Source of the DNA: Salvia splendens | Lineage: Eukaryota; Streptophyta; Magnoliopsida; Lamiales; Lamiaceae | Reading direction: 5' to 3' | DNA length: 64,000 bases | Assembly: GCF_004379255.2 (NCBI RefSeq) | Contig: NC_056037.1 | Coordinates: 10,240,902 to 10,304,901, forward strand | Shown here: positions 23,658-35,112 of the stretch, piece after piece | Position numbering within the stretch: the stretch's first letter is position 1 | Layout: the number at the start of each line of letters is the position of its first letter | Position numbers and translations under genes: made by a program | Notes under the pieces: model-generated | What the model was told of the DNA's origin: nothing | The model's input: only the letters and a program-made list of their open reading frames with translations | The model's database searches: none

Positions 23658-25125
23658 ATGGATTTTGGGGAGAAACCATCACGTAGATCCTTGATCCCGA
23701 GCTTCCTCTACACTCGGCCGTCGAAATCGGTGTATTTTGAGCAGAGGAATCCGTCGTCGTCAGGGTTCATGATTCCGGCCCCAGCGGAGGCCAGAATAGA
23801 GATGTTCTCGCCGGCGTATTACGCAGCTTGCACGACCGGCGGCATGTTGTGTTGCGGCCTCACTCACGCCGCCGTCACTCCTATTGATGTTGTCAAGTGC
23901 AACATGCAGGTTATTTATTTTATTTTATTAATTAATTCTACCCTAATTAGTATACTTGTGATTTGTGGATTATAAACTGTATTTATTAAGAATTGTATGT
24001 ATGATATCTCAGATTGATCCTGCAAAGTACAAGAGCATTGGCTCTGCTTTCGGAATCGTGTCGAAGGAGCAGGGGCTGAAGGGCTTCTATAGAGGTTGGG
24101 TGCCGACCTTGCTTGGCTACAGTGCTCAAGGGGCTTTCAAATATGGGCTCTACGAATATTTCAAGAAGTACTACTCGGACGTGGCTGGACCCGAGCACGC
24201 GGCCAAGTACAAGACCCTCATCTACCTGGCAGGGTCCGCGTCAGCTGAGTTCATCGCGGACATTGCCCTCTGCCCCCTCGAGGCAGTCAAGGTCCGCGTC
24301 CAAACCCAGCCCGGCTTTGCCAGAGGCCTGGCTGATGGACTTCCTAAGCTTGTCCGGGCTGAGGGAATATCAGGGTATGCCCATTGCTTTCACACTCTTT
24401 TTATGGGAGCATATATTACAATGGATTTTGCTTTGTTATTGCAGGCTTTATAGAGGGATTGTTCCACTATGGGGGAGGCAGATTCCATGTATGTTATTGC
24501 ATCTTAATTTAATTGAGTGTGTATGGAATTAATGTGCCTTTGCTTTGATGATTATGTTTATAAATTTGTGTAGATACAATGATGAAGTTTGCTACTTTTG
24601 AGAATACTGTGGAGGCCATATACAAGTATGCCATTCCTGTCCCAAAAGCGGAGTGCAGCAGCGCGTTGCAGCTTGGTGTGAGCTTCTCCGGTGGCTACAT
24701 AGCCGGGGTATTCTGCGCTGCTATCTCACACCCTGCGGATAACTTGGTCTCCTTCCTCAACAATGCCAAGGGTGCAACGGTAGCTGATGTGAGTAACCTG
24801 AAATCGCCTTGACTTACCTATTTCGCTTGTGTTACTATTATTGATGCATCATGCATGTCTCCGTGTTAAATTACCAGGCTGTGAGCAAGCTAGGGTTGTG
24901 GGGCTTGTGCACTCGGGGCCTCCCTCTTCGTATCGTGATGATTGGGACTCTCACGGGAGCACAATGGGTGATCTATGATGCTTGCAAGGTCTATTTTGGG
25001 CTGTAAGTTCTCATTCCTTCTCCTTTTCACCCTCTTTCGATACAAAGATGCACGAAAATATGAAATCATCGGTGTTTTGCAGGCCTACTACTGGCGGTGG
25101 AAGCCATGATCCTGCACCAAAATGA
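23658..25125 (+). CDS. MPT3: Mitochondrial phosphate carrier (MPT3/PHT3 type)
   Basis: Inner-membrane carrier importing phosphate (with H+) for ATP synthesis. Exons: 23658-23909, 24013-24374, 24445-24488, 24574-24788, 24878-25002 and 25083-25125; all GT-AG, total 346 codons, frame kept throughout. Three mitochondrial-carrier repeats are visible: [15 protein letters not shown] in repeat 1, [17 protein letters not shown] in repeat 2 and [12 protein letters not shown] in repeat 3. [24 protein letters not shown] and [18 protein letters not shown] are diagnostic of the phosphate carrier subfamily. The N-terminus before the carrier fold (about 50 residues) is short and Ser/Arg-rich. The C-terminus ends [16 protein letters not shown] 23658 is the first in frame. 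Harbinger element D ends about 250 bp upstream, so the promoter may overlap it. Which Arabidopsis paralogue (MPT2 or MPT3) is closest is unsure. Confidence 0.96.
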
Positions 25126-25479
25126 ACACAAATATGAAGTGATGAGATAAGTGGTGATTTTTGATGGTTGAGTGTGATTGCAATACGTATAATTTGATCA
25201 GTCATTTTGCTTGACTCATGTACTCAATTCTTTTTGGGGGTGTTTTTGGTGCATATCTGTATTAGCTTTAGCTTTCTACTGATACTCACGGAATAATATC
25301 TGCCATATTTAATACAGTAGTATTCATTTGCATTTAGGCCAGGTTTGTGCAAAGCCCAATTTGTTTAGCCCAGTTTTTGTAGTCCTGCTACAGTGCAATG
25401 TTGCAAATCACATGGGCTTATCATTTCTCAAAACGAATGGAGTATGAGATTTCTTAACTGTGTACTAGGAGTATATAGG

Positions 25480-25581
25480 ATTGCCAAATAGAAAACTGCA
25501 AATTCATACTATGAACTATGTGGTAATATCGAATGCGGTCTCATTCTTTAAAAATATCACTACACGCATTCTAACCTTTAA
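25480..25581. repeat. First half of a diverged tandem repeat, split by Harbinger E
   Basis: Resembles 27653-27740 (CTGCAAATTCATACTATGAACTATG versus the corresponding CTACAAATTTAGTCCATCAACTATG region). It ends exactly at the Harbinger insertion site CTTTAA, and the rest of the unit resumes at 27545-27652. Confidence 0.65.
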
Positions 25582-27544
25582 GAGCATCCACTACGCGTCC
25601 TGCGACGGGCGCGCGTTTCGTTCCGGAGGGACGGAACTGCCGCGGGACGCGTTCCGTCCCTAGCCCGTCTCCATGCCGTCCCGTAGCCCGCGACCCGCGA
25701 CGTCGCGCCACGCGCCGAGGCGACGTCGCGAGCTCCCGATGCATGCGTGGCGCCCACTCGCTGGCCCGCGAGTGGGCGTCGTCACGATGACGCAATAATT
25801 CAATTTTTTTAAATTCGAATTTTAGTAAAAAAAATATTATTCAAACGGTAATGTTACAGTTTTTCAAATTTTTTTAAAATTTTTTATTTCTTTACTATAT
25901 AAATACTCCTATTTCATACTCATTTCACACACAAACACACATCTATTCCTCTCAAATCCTCTCTATATTCACTCCAATTTCCATCTCAAATCAACGCAAA
26001 CTAATGAATCCTTTTGAGCAAATGCGTCAAATAATGGAACAATCACTTGAAGAAGATCGACACCGGGAGGCGGAGGAAGCCGCGCCGCCCCCACGACGCT
26101 CCGGACGTACATCCACCGTAACCGGGAGGAAGCTGCCGCAAGGTTAGTACGCGACTACTTCTTCGATAACCCGATTTGGGGAGATACCTACTTCCGTCGT
26201 CGTTTCCGCATGAGGAAACCGCAATTTCTCCACATCGCGAATACTTTGGCCGCCCGGGAAGAGTTCTTCCGAGAAGCGTTCGACGCGGTCGGCCTTCCCA
26301 GCCACACGACGCTGCAGAAATGTACTGCAGCAATCCTTCAGCTTGCGACTGGACGAATACCTCCACATCGGAGACACCACTGGGCGCACGTGCTTGCTCA
26401 AATTCTGCAAAGACGTCCGGGCAGCCTTCACCGACGAATTTCTCCGGAGGCCAAGCACGACCGATTGTCAGTTCCTCCTCGACCTGCACGAACAAGTGCA
26501 CGGATTCCCCGGGATGCTTGGCAGTGTCGATTGCATGCACTAGCAATGGAAGAATTGCCCAGTGGCGTGGAGGGGGTCCTACACGAGCGGCCACAAAGGC
26601 ATCCACCCAACCGTTGTACTCGAGGCCGTTGCCGACTACCAGCTTTGGATCTGGCACGCGTACTTCGGGGTCCCTGGCTCGAACAACGACGTAAACGTGC
26701 TCCACCAGTCCGACCTCTTTACCGAAATTTTGGATGGTAAAGCGCCGACCATCAACTTCGTCGCCATCAACCGGCTGTATAAAATGGGGTACTATCTCGC
26801 CGACGGCATCTACCCGAAGTGGCCGACCTTCGTGAAGACGTGCAGCAGGCCTGCGAACCCAAAGCAGGCTCTTTTTGCGCAGAAGCAGGAGGCTACCCGC
26901 AAGGATGTGGAGAGGGCGTTCGGGGTTTTCCAATCATGCTTCAACATCATCAAAGCCCCAGCTCGTTTGTGGTTCATGGAGAGCATGGTCGACATCATGT
27001 ATACGTGCATAATCTTGCACAACATGATTGTCCAAGACGAAGGACCCGAGGCGGGAAATTGGTTCGACCCCGAATCCCCCGGAAGCTCAACCGCAAGTAG
27101 TCCGCCGCGAAGTGGAGCGCATCCGTCTATACAAGAACGGTTGTCTATTCGGGCAAGGACACGCGACTCTAGCAACCACGCCCAACTCCAAGAGGATCTA
27201 ATTGAGCACATTTGGGAAAACTTTGGCGGAGAAAATTAAATTATGTCATTTTTATTTTTTTAGGATTTTAATTATGTCTTTTTTCTATTTTTTTGAATTT
27301 TAAGTTGTAATGTTGTTTTAATTTTAATGAAGTGTGTTTTTTTAATTGAATTTGTGGGGAAAAAATAAAAAAAATGAAATTGAATGAATAGTAATTTAAA
27401 GGACGGTTAAGAGACAGTTAAGGGACGGAGCGTTGCAGGTTCTGTCCCTTAGTTAAGGGATGTAGTAAAAAATACAGTGGGGCCCTCAAATAGTAGTTTA
27501 AGGGACGGTTATGGGATGATATAGAGACAACGTAGTGGATGACC
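25582..27544 (+). mobile_element. PIF/Harbinger element E (ORF2 transposase only, 1963 bp)
   Basis: Ends GAGCATCCACTACG and CGTAGTGGATGACC with a perfect TAA target duplication (25579-25581 and 27545-27547). GC-rich 5' end with the family hairpin (25752-25777), TATA box at 25898, leader, ORF2 from 26004 to 27239, AT-rich 3' tail. No ORF1 sequence. Inserted in one copy of a tandem repeat whose other copy preserves the empty site. Confidence 0.92.
26004..27239 (+). pseudogene. Harbinger DDE transposase (HARBI1-like), degenerate
   Basis: DDE_Tnp_4-type nuclease of PIF/Harbinger elements. Starts MNPFEQMRQIMEQSLEED at 26004. Frames change near 26140 and 26340, then run open to 27239 except for TAG at 26541. 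Motifs in order: YFRRRFRMRKPQFLHI, LQKCTAAILQLATG, RLDEYLHIGDTTGRTC, DCQFLLDLHEQ, FPGMLGSVDCMH (first Asp), WHAYFGVPGSNNDVNVL (second Asp), YYLADGIYPKWPTFVK, and KDVERAFGVFQ (Glu). It ends LIEHIWENFGGEN. All three catalytic residues survive, but two frameshifts and one stop make it a pseudogene. Confidence 0.9.
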
Positions 27545-27842
27545 TAATGTAATATTGCCTGAAGTTCTTTTTCACTATTTTATGACTTTTTTGTCCTTTT
27601 GATATTTCTTTAATCCAATGAGCATTTTTGTACTTTTGTAATTGAGAGAACTACAAATTTAGTCCATCAACTATGCAATAATATCAAAATATGTTCTCAT
27701 TCTTTATCAACATCTGCACAAGATCTGACCTTTAATGTTATATAGCTGGAAGCCTGGAATGATTTTTCCACTATTTCGTGATCTTTTTGCTTTTTTGGTA
27801 TTTTTTTATCCAATGGGTATTTTTGTACTTTTGTAATTATTA
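27545..27842. repeat. Diverged tandem repeat, second part
   Basis: The word CATTTTTGTACTTTTGTAAT occurs near 27625, with a one-base variant near 27815, each preceded by similar text. The unit is about 190 bp; copy 2 (about 27653-27842) is uninterrupted. Confidence 0.65.
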
Positions 27843-29105
27843 TTCTCTCTCCTCTCACCTCATCTTCAAACACAATTTTTTATGTGTCATTTTTTTGCAG
27901 ATTAAACACAATTATTGATGTGTCATTTTTTGGCAGATTAATCTCTCTTATAAATATGGATATTTTTGTCCATGTTCAATACTATATACTTGGGAGAATA
28001 ATATTGCAAAAGTACAAAAATATTAGAGAGAATAATAATTGTAAAGAAAATGTCAGATTAAATAATTGTGTTTGAAAATGAAGCGTAACTTTTTTGATCC
28101 ATATTTTTCAACGGACATATTTAAAATTAAAACTTACGATAATTATTAATAAAAATGTATAGTAACTTTATAACCTCACCATATTTATTTATGATAATGA
28201 TTAGTAAAAATGTATACGTACGTTTCCATAACCTCGACATATTTTCCCATAAATTACTATTCTTATCTTCTTGTTTAAAAAAATATTTTGAGATGTAGCC
28301 GTACGTTGTTCATCATGTTGTAATAATAATGTATGCATAAAAATTTGGAGTCAACCAGATTTTGCTAACTTTATTTGATTTGACATGTCACATATCAATA
28401 AAACTTTCTTTTTACAAAAAAAACAGTTATCGATCTTGTTGGAATTTCATGGAATGAGACGTTGAAATCGATCTTACACCTCAGGGGCTTCAAAAGTAGA
28501 ACAATTATTACACGATGAATATAAAGCTAACCTTTTATTGTGCCTTAGTTTCTAAATTATTTAATGCACTGCAATTTATGGGCAGTGTAGCTCTAGCCTC
28601 TATGCATCATTTTTCGTGCATGCAATTTGAGTTCGGCTCAATTTCAAATTAAATTTAACAATTACGACGTAGCTTGATTAATTAGTTTAAATTGTGCATG
28701 CATTTGAGTTTTGAGCTAGTATGATGAATCCATCCAAGCTTCAATTGATCCTGCATGCAATAGTCACTTGAGTCTAACTCGTTAAACAATTATAATTAGA
28801 GATATATGTAAGTTCATGAAATATAATGCTAAATGATAGATATAAATGAGCAAGACTAATAGAGATCTAGACATTTACTTTATTCCGGAAGTAAGTTGAT
28901 AATTTTTATATTAGTATTATTTAGCTTTATTTTATGTTATAGTTGTTAGAATTGGATTTTCGTTCCATAATGGTTAGAATTTGATTTGTTTTCTGTAGTT
29001 GTTAGGGTTTTGTTTTATTTTTCAAGATATTTTTTATATCTGAACATATTATAAATATGTGGGGAATATTTTATTAGAATCAAGAATGGATAAATAAAAT
29101 ATATA
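27843..29105. other. Intergenic, AT-rich
   Basis: No gene, RNA gene or intact transposon recognised. Two near-identical words (TTATGTGTCATTTTTT and TGATGTGTCATTTTTT) near 27880-27930 mark a small local duplication. Confidence 0.5.
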
Positions 29106-29326
29106 CTCCCTCCGTCCCACAAGAATATGCACTCTTTCCTTTTTAGTCCGTCCCACAAGAATATGCACTTTCTAATTTTAGAAAGTCTTTTATCTCTAAT
29201 GAGGTGGGACTCATTCTCTACTAACAATACTTTAATTACTTTTTCTCTCTACTCTCTCTTCTTTACCAATTTTATATTAAAATCCTTGCCGTCCCCAAAG
29301 TGCATATTCTTTGGGGACGGAGGGAG
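29106..29326. mobile_element. Stowaway MITE (221 bp)
   Basis: CTCCCTCCGTCCC at the left and GGGACGGAGGGAG at the right, perfect inverted ends flanked by TA on both sides. The word GTCCCACAAGAATATGCACT appears twice at the left end. Confidence 0.88.
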
Positions 29327-31350
29327 TATATTTTAATCATTATCTCATTTACGATTTCTCTTTATGAGAAACAGTCTGTTGAGAAACATGGTTGCTCTCT
29401 CCTCTCTTTTATCTTTTCTGCTTTCTTTATCTCAATTGAAAGCCTATGGCTATTAAAGACTAATGGAAGTCAGCTTGTGAGTTGTGACCAATGGACTTCT
29501 TCATATATTATATAAAAACTTTAATTTCCACGTGTACAACATATATGTAGGCCTTGAACAAGTTAATTGGACAGAAAAGAAACCAATATTAGAAATGGAA
29601 AAATGAATGAAAATGATGTTACTATATGCAATTTAATTTGTGGATAAATCAAATAAGAAGTTGTCGATATCTAAAACGCAGAGAAGGATTTATTGAATAA
29701 CCATATATAGATTCATTGGGAAGAGAAATGAGGGCAGAAAGCTGAATTTGGTTTAGATAGACAAAACTGAACCTAAAAATAAGGGGGAAGAAATAAGGGA
29801 TTTACCTGAATGATAGCACCATGTTTTTTTTGTGTCTCACTGAATTAGATGGATAAAAGCAATTGTCTTTCAACTCTATAACTGTTCATTATTTACTCAC
29901 TAACTAATCACTATACAATGGCATCGACTTGTCTCACACAAAACTCTTACTTCTTTAATGCCCATCCATCTCTACATCTCTTTCTTTAAATATATGCACA
30001 AGATACTACTACTAAAATGCAAATATATACACTCAAGATAATATCAGCCTTGAGTATCAAAACGATGAAAAAAAATAGTCAATAAGGGATATTAATGGTC
30101 TAATTATTTTCCATTTCTTATAAAATATCTCAAAACTTCGAATTCGTACAACTATCTCGATCTGAATTATTTTCACACAACATATATCAAATCAAATATA
30201 ATTTTATAAAGATTCTAACGATATCCTATTTGCATATCTTCGGAAGGTAAAATTTGATAAAATTTTTGCGATTTTTCATATATATTGATTATCGGTTGAA
30301 TATCAACATATCAACCATAATATGTCGATATAATTCATGTACAATGTCAACATAAAACTGTGTTGACATACTCATGTCATTGCATGTGTTGATATTTTTA
30401 ATATACTACATTCATATTACTATCTTATGCCCTATTAGAAACAAATTATAGATGACACTATTAGAAACTATTAGATCTCTAAAAATCATATAATCTCTAA
30501 TTGGTTGTAGTTACCATATTTGGAAGAGTTAGCCTCTATGTGGGCATGCTATTAGTATATATATGTAGTTTAATTCCTAGCATTAATTTAGTCTAGACCA
30601 ATCAATGTGCTTGGGTTGAAGACAGTGACGGTTCTATTGAGGGCCGACCCTAGATGATAGTAATTGAGAAGTGATATTAATGTTGGGGGGGGGGGTACTA
30701 TATATATTATACTCCTGTATATCACCCCAATTCATAGGTAATACATTTGAAAAATTAAAGAAAAGAAAAAATATCAACGAGCTTAGTAGTGACTCTACAT
30801 ACGAGTAATTTGTGAAATGGTTTGATTCAATAAGTCTGACAAAATTTAATATAGAAAAAAGCTTAACAGCAATGAGCATGGCATGGCTATTTCAATTGCT
30901 TCAAACCAGCCTTGCTGCAATGGCGGAAGAAGAGGGGAGGGGGCCATGGCCCCTCCCCACCAATACTTTGAATTTTGCTATATGTGATTTGTTTTACATG
31001 TTTAAAAGCTTCATAAAATTAGACGATTGTTTGGATAAGGTCATCTCCAAATGAAACTACATGTTCTACCCCCACCCACCATGATTTGCACAAACGGTAG
31101 TTAATTCATGATAAAATAATTCCCATTTTTTGTACTACTACTTTAATTAAACTAGTACGTTTTAATTAATATAGTATAATGGTCTTTGATTGATTACGTT
31201 TTCATGATGACATCAAAAAGAAAAATGAAAGAATTGATATTTAATTTTCTCTATTTAAATAATACTAAGCTAGACCAGTCAAATATGAAATGTAACTGCA
31301 TGGGCAAGAGGATTTTAGCAAAAGTCTTGGTCTTTTCTATCTTTCTCCCT
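29327..31350. other. Intergenic, AT-rich
   Basis: No gene supported. There is a run of G at about 30685 and hAT-end-like words (CAGTGACGG at about 30626, CAATGGCGG at about 30919) in the same orientation, so they are not a matched pair. Confidence 0.5.
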
Positions 31351-31359
31351 TATATAAAG
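31351..31359 (+). promoter_or_regulatory. Probable TATA box of the bHLH gene
   Basis: TATATAAAG about 109 bp before the ATG at 31460, in a stretch with no ATG between the expected start site and the ORF. Confidence 0.5.
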
Positions 31360-31459
31360 CTGAGATGCCACAATATCTTGTTATTCATAAAAATCACCAC
31401 TTTCTTCAGCCTTCTTGGCAAAGCAAAACAACTCTTCATCTTCCACCACCATTAGTAAC

Positions 31460-33149
31460 ATGTGTGCCCTTTTTCATGATCCAAACAATGCCGTATTCAT
31501 CAATCCTCATCATGCTACAACACTCTCACCCTTAGATAATATCAACCATTCCTCAGTTTTAAACCCCAAATGCATTTCCCCTTTCAACAAGAAGAGGAAA
31601 TCCAATTCTGCTCACTCCAAGGTTCAATTTTAATATCTCCTGGATTTAATTTCCCAGGAACTGTGAAAAATTAATTACATAAAATAATTTGTTTGGATTT
31701 GCAGGATTTGAGAGAATTAGTGAAAGGGAAGAAGCAGGAGAAATGTGAGGATAAGAAAGAAGAAGAAAAAGGTTATATTCATGTAAGAACAAGGAGGGGC
31801 CAAGCAACTGATAGCCATAGTCTTGCTGAGAGGGTATATGCATATAAAAACTAAAAATCATCTTTGCTTTTTTTAATAGTTTAATTAATCTTTATTATTG
31901 TGGAGGTATTCAACTATTTTATATGAAAATTTATGGGTTTCTTTCTTTTTGTTTTTGTTTTAGGTGCGGAGGGAGAAAATAAGTGAGAGAATGAAGCTAC
32001 TACAAACTCTTGTTCCTGGTTGTGACAAGGTCAAATTCATTAAATTTGTCTTCATATTATTGTCTACTATTTGTTTTATTTATATATGTCTCTTTAAATT
32101 TCAACTCCTGACATAGTCATGTGGTTTGAGTGATGAACAGGTAACTGGAAAGGCCCCCATGTTGGATGAAACTATAAACTATGTCCAATCACTCCAAAAT
32201 CAAGTTGAGGTCATTATTTAATAATATATTCAGAGAGTATTCTAATAGTTGTATTATATACATGCATTTTGTGGAGAAATTAAGTTTCTTGTCTGTTTTG
32301 CAGTTTCTTTCAATGAAGCTTGCATCTGTGAATCCCATCTTCTATGATTTTGGTATGGACTTTGAACCATTCATCGTACGACCTGATTATCAGGTACGTA
32401 GAATATATGTTCCTTCAATTAATATCATCATGATAGCGTTTGACCAAAAAATTTAAACTTTTTTTTCTTTGCCCAATAAATGCATGCAGAATTTAAATAG
32501 CTTGGCATCACCATTGCCAGCAGGCAGCCCCACAACAGCCAATTCCTATCTAGTCTTAGATAATTCTGTTAATTCTTCTCTCTTGTCCCAGATTCCAAAT
32601 GCTCTATCCCAGGTACACACACACATCTATATTTTTTCATAAATTAATGTTAGTATATTTTACACTACAAAAAAATTACAATTTAGTGACGGATAATTCC
32701 GTCACTAATCAGTGAAATTCAAGCACTTAACAGATTTCGTGACAGATTAATTATTGACAGATCCGTCAATAAAAAGAATGTTAGTAAAAATATTAGTGAC
32801 GGATAAATCCGTCACTAAGATTACAATGACGGAAATATAAGGCGGCTACCATAGAAAATTCGGATGAGTGACGGACGATTCTGTCACTAATTAGTGACAG
32901 AAAATTTCCAGCCACTTATCCGTCACTAATTCTTGAAATTTCAGTAATTCCTTCAATAATATGCGTTTTTTTTGTAGTGTTATATAAATATAATTAATTA
33001 GTTTGTTACATAAGTATGTCTAACATGAATAAAATTGACAACATTTTCAGGGTGATAGACAGGCTTGGTGGGAAGTGGATGAGCAAAGACAGAGAATTAA
33101 TAATCAGTCAGGAATCATCAACAACTTGTTTTCTTTCCCGTTGATGTAA
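31460..33149 (+). CDS. BHLH137: bHLH transcription factor, bHLH137-like
   Basis: Nuclear DNA-binding regulator. Seven coding exons: 31460-31621, 31705-31833, 31964-32029, 32141-32209, 32304-32393, 32490-32612 and 33051-33149; all junctions GT-AG and phase 0; 245 residues. The N-terminus has a Lys/Arg patch (NKKRKSN), then RTRRGQATDSHSLAERVRR. The His-Glu-Arg of the basic region (H, E, R in HSLAERVRRE) predicts G-box binding. Helix 1 is KISERMKLLQTLVPGC; after the loop, helix 2 is MLDETINYVQSLQNQVEFL. The downstream FLSMKLASVNPIFYDFGMD block is typical of the BEE/bHLH137 group. The start at 31460 is the first ATG in frame. Intron 6 (32613-33050) carries a CACTA MITE. Confidence 0.95.
32663..32979. 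mobile_element. CACTA-type MITE (317 bp) in bHLH intron 6
   Basis: CACTACAAAAAAA and TTTTTTTGTAGTG ends with a perfect 3-bp target duplication TTA (32660-32662 and 32980-32982). The interior is packed with copies of AGTGACGGAT and its complement ATCCGTCACT, i.e. CACTA subterminal repeats in both orientations. No coding capacity. Confidence 0.92.
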
Positions 33150-34401
33150 AAACCCAACCATTTGGTAGGAACTCATACCATTCATTTGTATTAACAATTT
33201 ATTTATTTTTCTTAGATTTCATTTTATTATAAACAATTTCAATTTGTGTGGTTACAATTTTCAGATGGTCTTGGTCAAACAAAAAGGAGCAAAGAAAGTA
33301 ATTAAATTGAAGGCTGGTTACTCTTGTCTGCGGTATCAAATTGTGGTGCTAAAAGAAACTCGGAATCTTGAGCCAGTAATCAGCAAATCTTTCACTTTTG
33401 AGATCCTTTGTATGCAACATAACTTCTGCACCCATAATCAAGGTTGTGGTTGTTAGAATTTTAGGCAGTTGCTAGTGGTCAAGAATATTGTAATATAGCA
33501 GGAATAGTTTTTTTTTATGTGGTAATTAACAATCATTTGGCTGTTAATTATTTATTGCACTTATTCTGTTTCGACTATAGCCTTAAATGGTCATCTAAGG
33601 AAATGTTGTAATTTTGTATGTACGTAATAGCTAGGGACAATAGAATATTCAAATTTAGCTAGGTATAGATATAAAAAATTGTACTTTAATTTTTATTTTG
33701 TGTATGTAAAGAAAATTCAAAATCGTAAAAGTTTAATTTCTGTTTTGCTTTAATTTTATTTTTCGTAACTTTGTTGTTATCTTGTATATTATACTACTAT
33801 CATTTAACTAAATTTGTGTATATATGTCTATCTAGTTCTATTTTTACACGGAGTATATAAAGACAAATTTATATCCCATACAAAAAAAAAATCAAAAGAA
33901 GACTCCAGAGGTTCATTTTTCCGAAGTTACAAAAATGAAAAAAGAGATATATAGATATAGAAAACAAACTGTAGCGGCAGTGCTATGATAGAGAAAGGAA
34001 TATAACTTGAAGCCGAAAATATGTTTTAATAAAGAGAGAAGAAAAAATAGTAAATTGAGAAGAAATTTCAGGGGATATATAACTTTTTAGCAATCACATG
34101 TGATTTTTCCCCCATTCATGCATGTACCTTTTATCGTGTATCATACTTAATATTCGTATTTTACCCATATTTAACAAAATTAAATGAGATATTCTAGTTT
34201 CATGTGGTTTTTAACGTAACCAAATTTATAACAAGTAAGGTGGTATTTGAGTTCAATAAAACAAGCAATAAAAAGGAATGATTTTATTAAGTATGATCGT
34301 AATTGAAGAGACAAGCTATCGTATTCGGCCAAACCCATACATACATATAATTAATATGCCAACAAATCAACACAATTAATATTACATAGAGAAATCTAGC
34401 T
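33150..34401. other. 3' UTR of the bHLH gene, then intergenic
   Basis: Transcript sequence probably extends a few hundred bases past 33149. The 70-codon ORF at 33244-33456 has no recognised homology and lies in the likely UTR. Nothing else supported. Confidence 0.45.
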
Positions 34402-35112
34402 TTAAATTGAAGGTGGGATTTTCCTTGATTGGTTAGCGGAGACGATAGTGAGGATTAAATAAACAAAAAGTCCCAAGAATCCAACAACTGAAGAAGCAAT
34501 TACTGTGTTGCAAAACTTGCCAAAATGATCACAAATCTGCATCCAACCGGTGTGGGAGTTGCCGAATTTGCCCACATATGCAATCGCCATCGCGGCCCCT
34601 AATCCAGCCATTAACAAAACAGTAATCATCTGTTGAAAGATTAAACACAAAAACAAACACAGCTGTTAATATATCTATACTATATCTAAAAGGAGGTGAT
34701 TTGAAATTTTGAATTGAGGTTAAAGTATACCAAGTCATGGAGGAATAAGCAGAAGTAGTAGGTTGAGTTGAGTGGCTTTCTCTCCATCAAGAACACGGCA
34801 ATCAGTGACAAAACTGACAGTGCAAACGCAACAATATTTGCGAATGCGTAAAACCTGCAATATATACATGATATTATAAAAACAAAGAAATGCGTGTATA
34901 TATTATTGTTTAGGGTTTGAATGATAGTACTTGAAAGCGGGGGAATAAGAGTAACGGGCATCGACTTGGATTCCGAAGACAAGCGTGGCTTGCTTGTTGG
35001 TGATCATTAGGCATGCAGCAGAGAGGGTAGTTGCAATGGCCAATATTCTGAGCATGATTTGTGATGCATAGTGAGATTTTGGGGTGTTGAGGTTGTCTTT
35101 GGAGATTGCCAT
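34402..35112 (-). CDS. CASP-like four-helix membrane protein (CASPL1 group)
   Basis: MARVEL-fold protein related to Casparian strip membrane proteins, probably plasma membrane. Exons on the minus strand: 35112-34931, 34854-34731 and 34629-34402; GT-AG; 177 residues. Four membrane segments: LRILAIATTLSAACLMI, FANIVAFALSVLSLIAVFLM, MITVLLMAGLGAAMAIAYVG and SVVGFLGLFVYLILTIV. The conserved Arg in helix 1 (MLRIL) and Asp at the start of helix 3 (LHDLMIT) are both present, as is the Cys pair in the second outer loop (QICDHFGKFC). The outer loops lack the nine-residue Casparian signature, so a CASPL rather than a true CASP. A TATATATA lies about 50 bp upstream of the ATG. Subgroup number not assigned. 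Confidence 0.93.

Noticed and set aside
26043..27211. Long minus-strand ORFs opposite the transposase (up to 296 codons)
   Set aside because: Antisense shadows of a GC-rich transposase frame; no independent homology.
33244..33456. 70-codon ORF after the bHLH stop codon
   Set aside because: Probably 3' UTR; no splice to the bHLH frame and no recognised domain.
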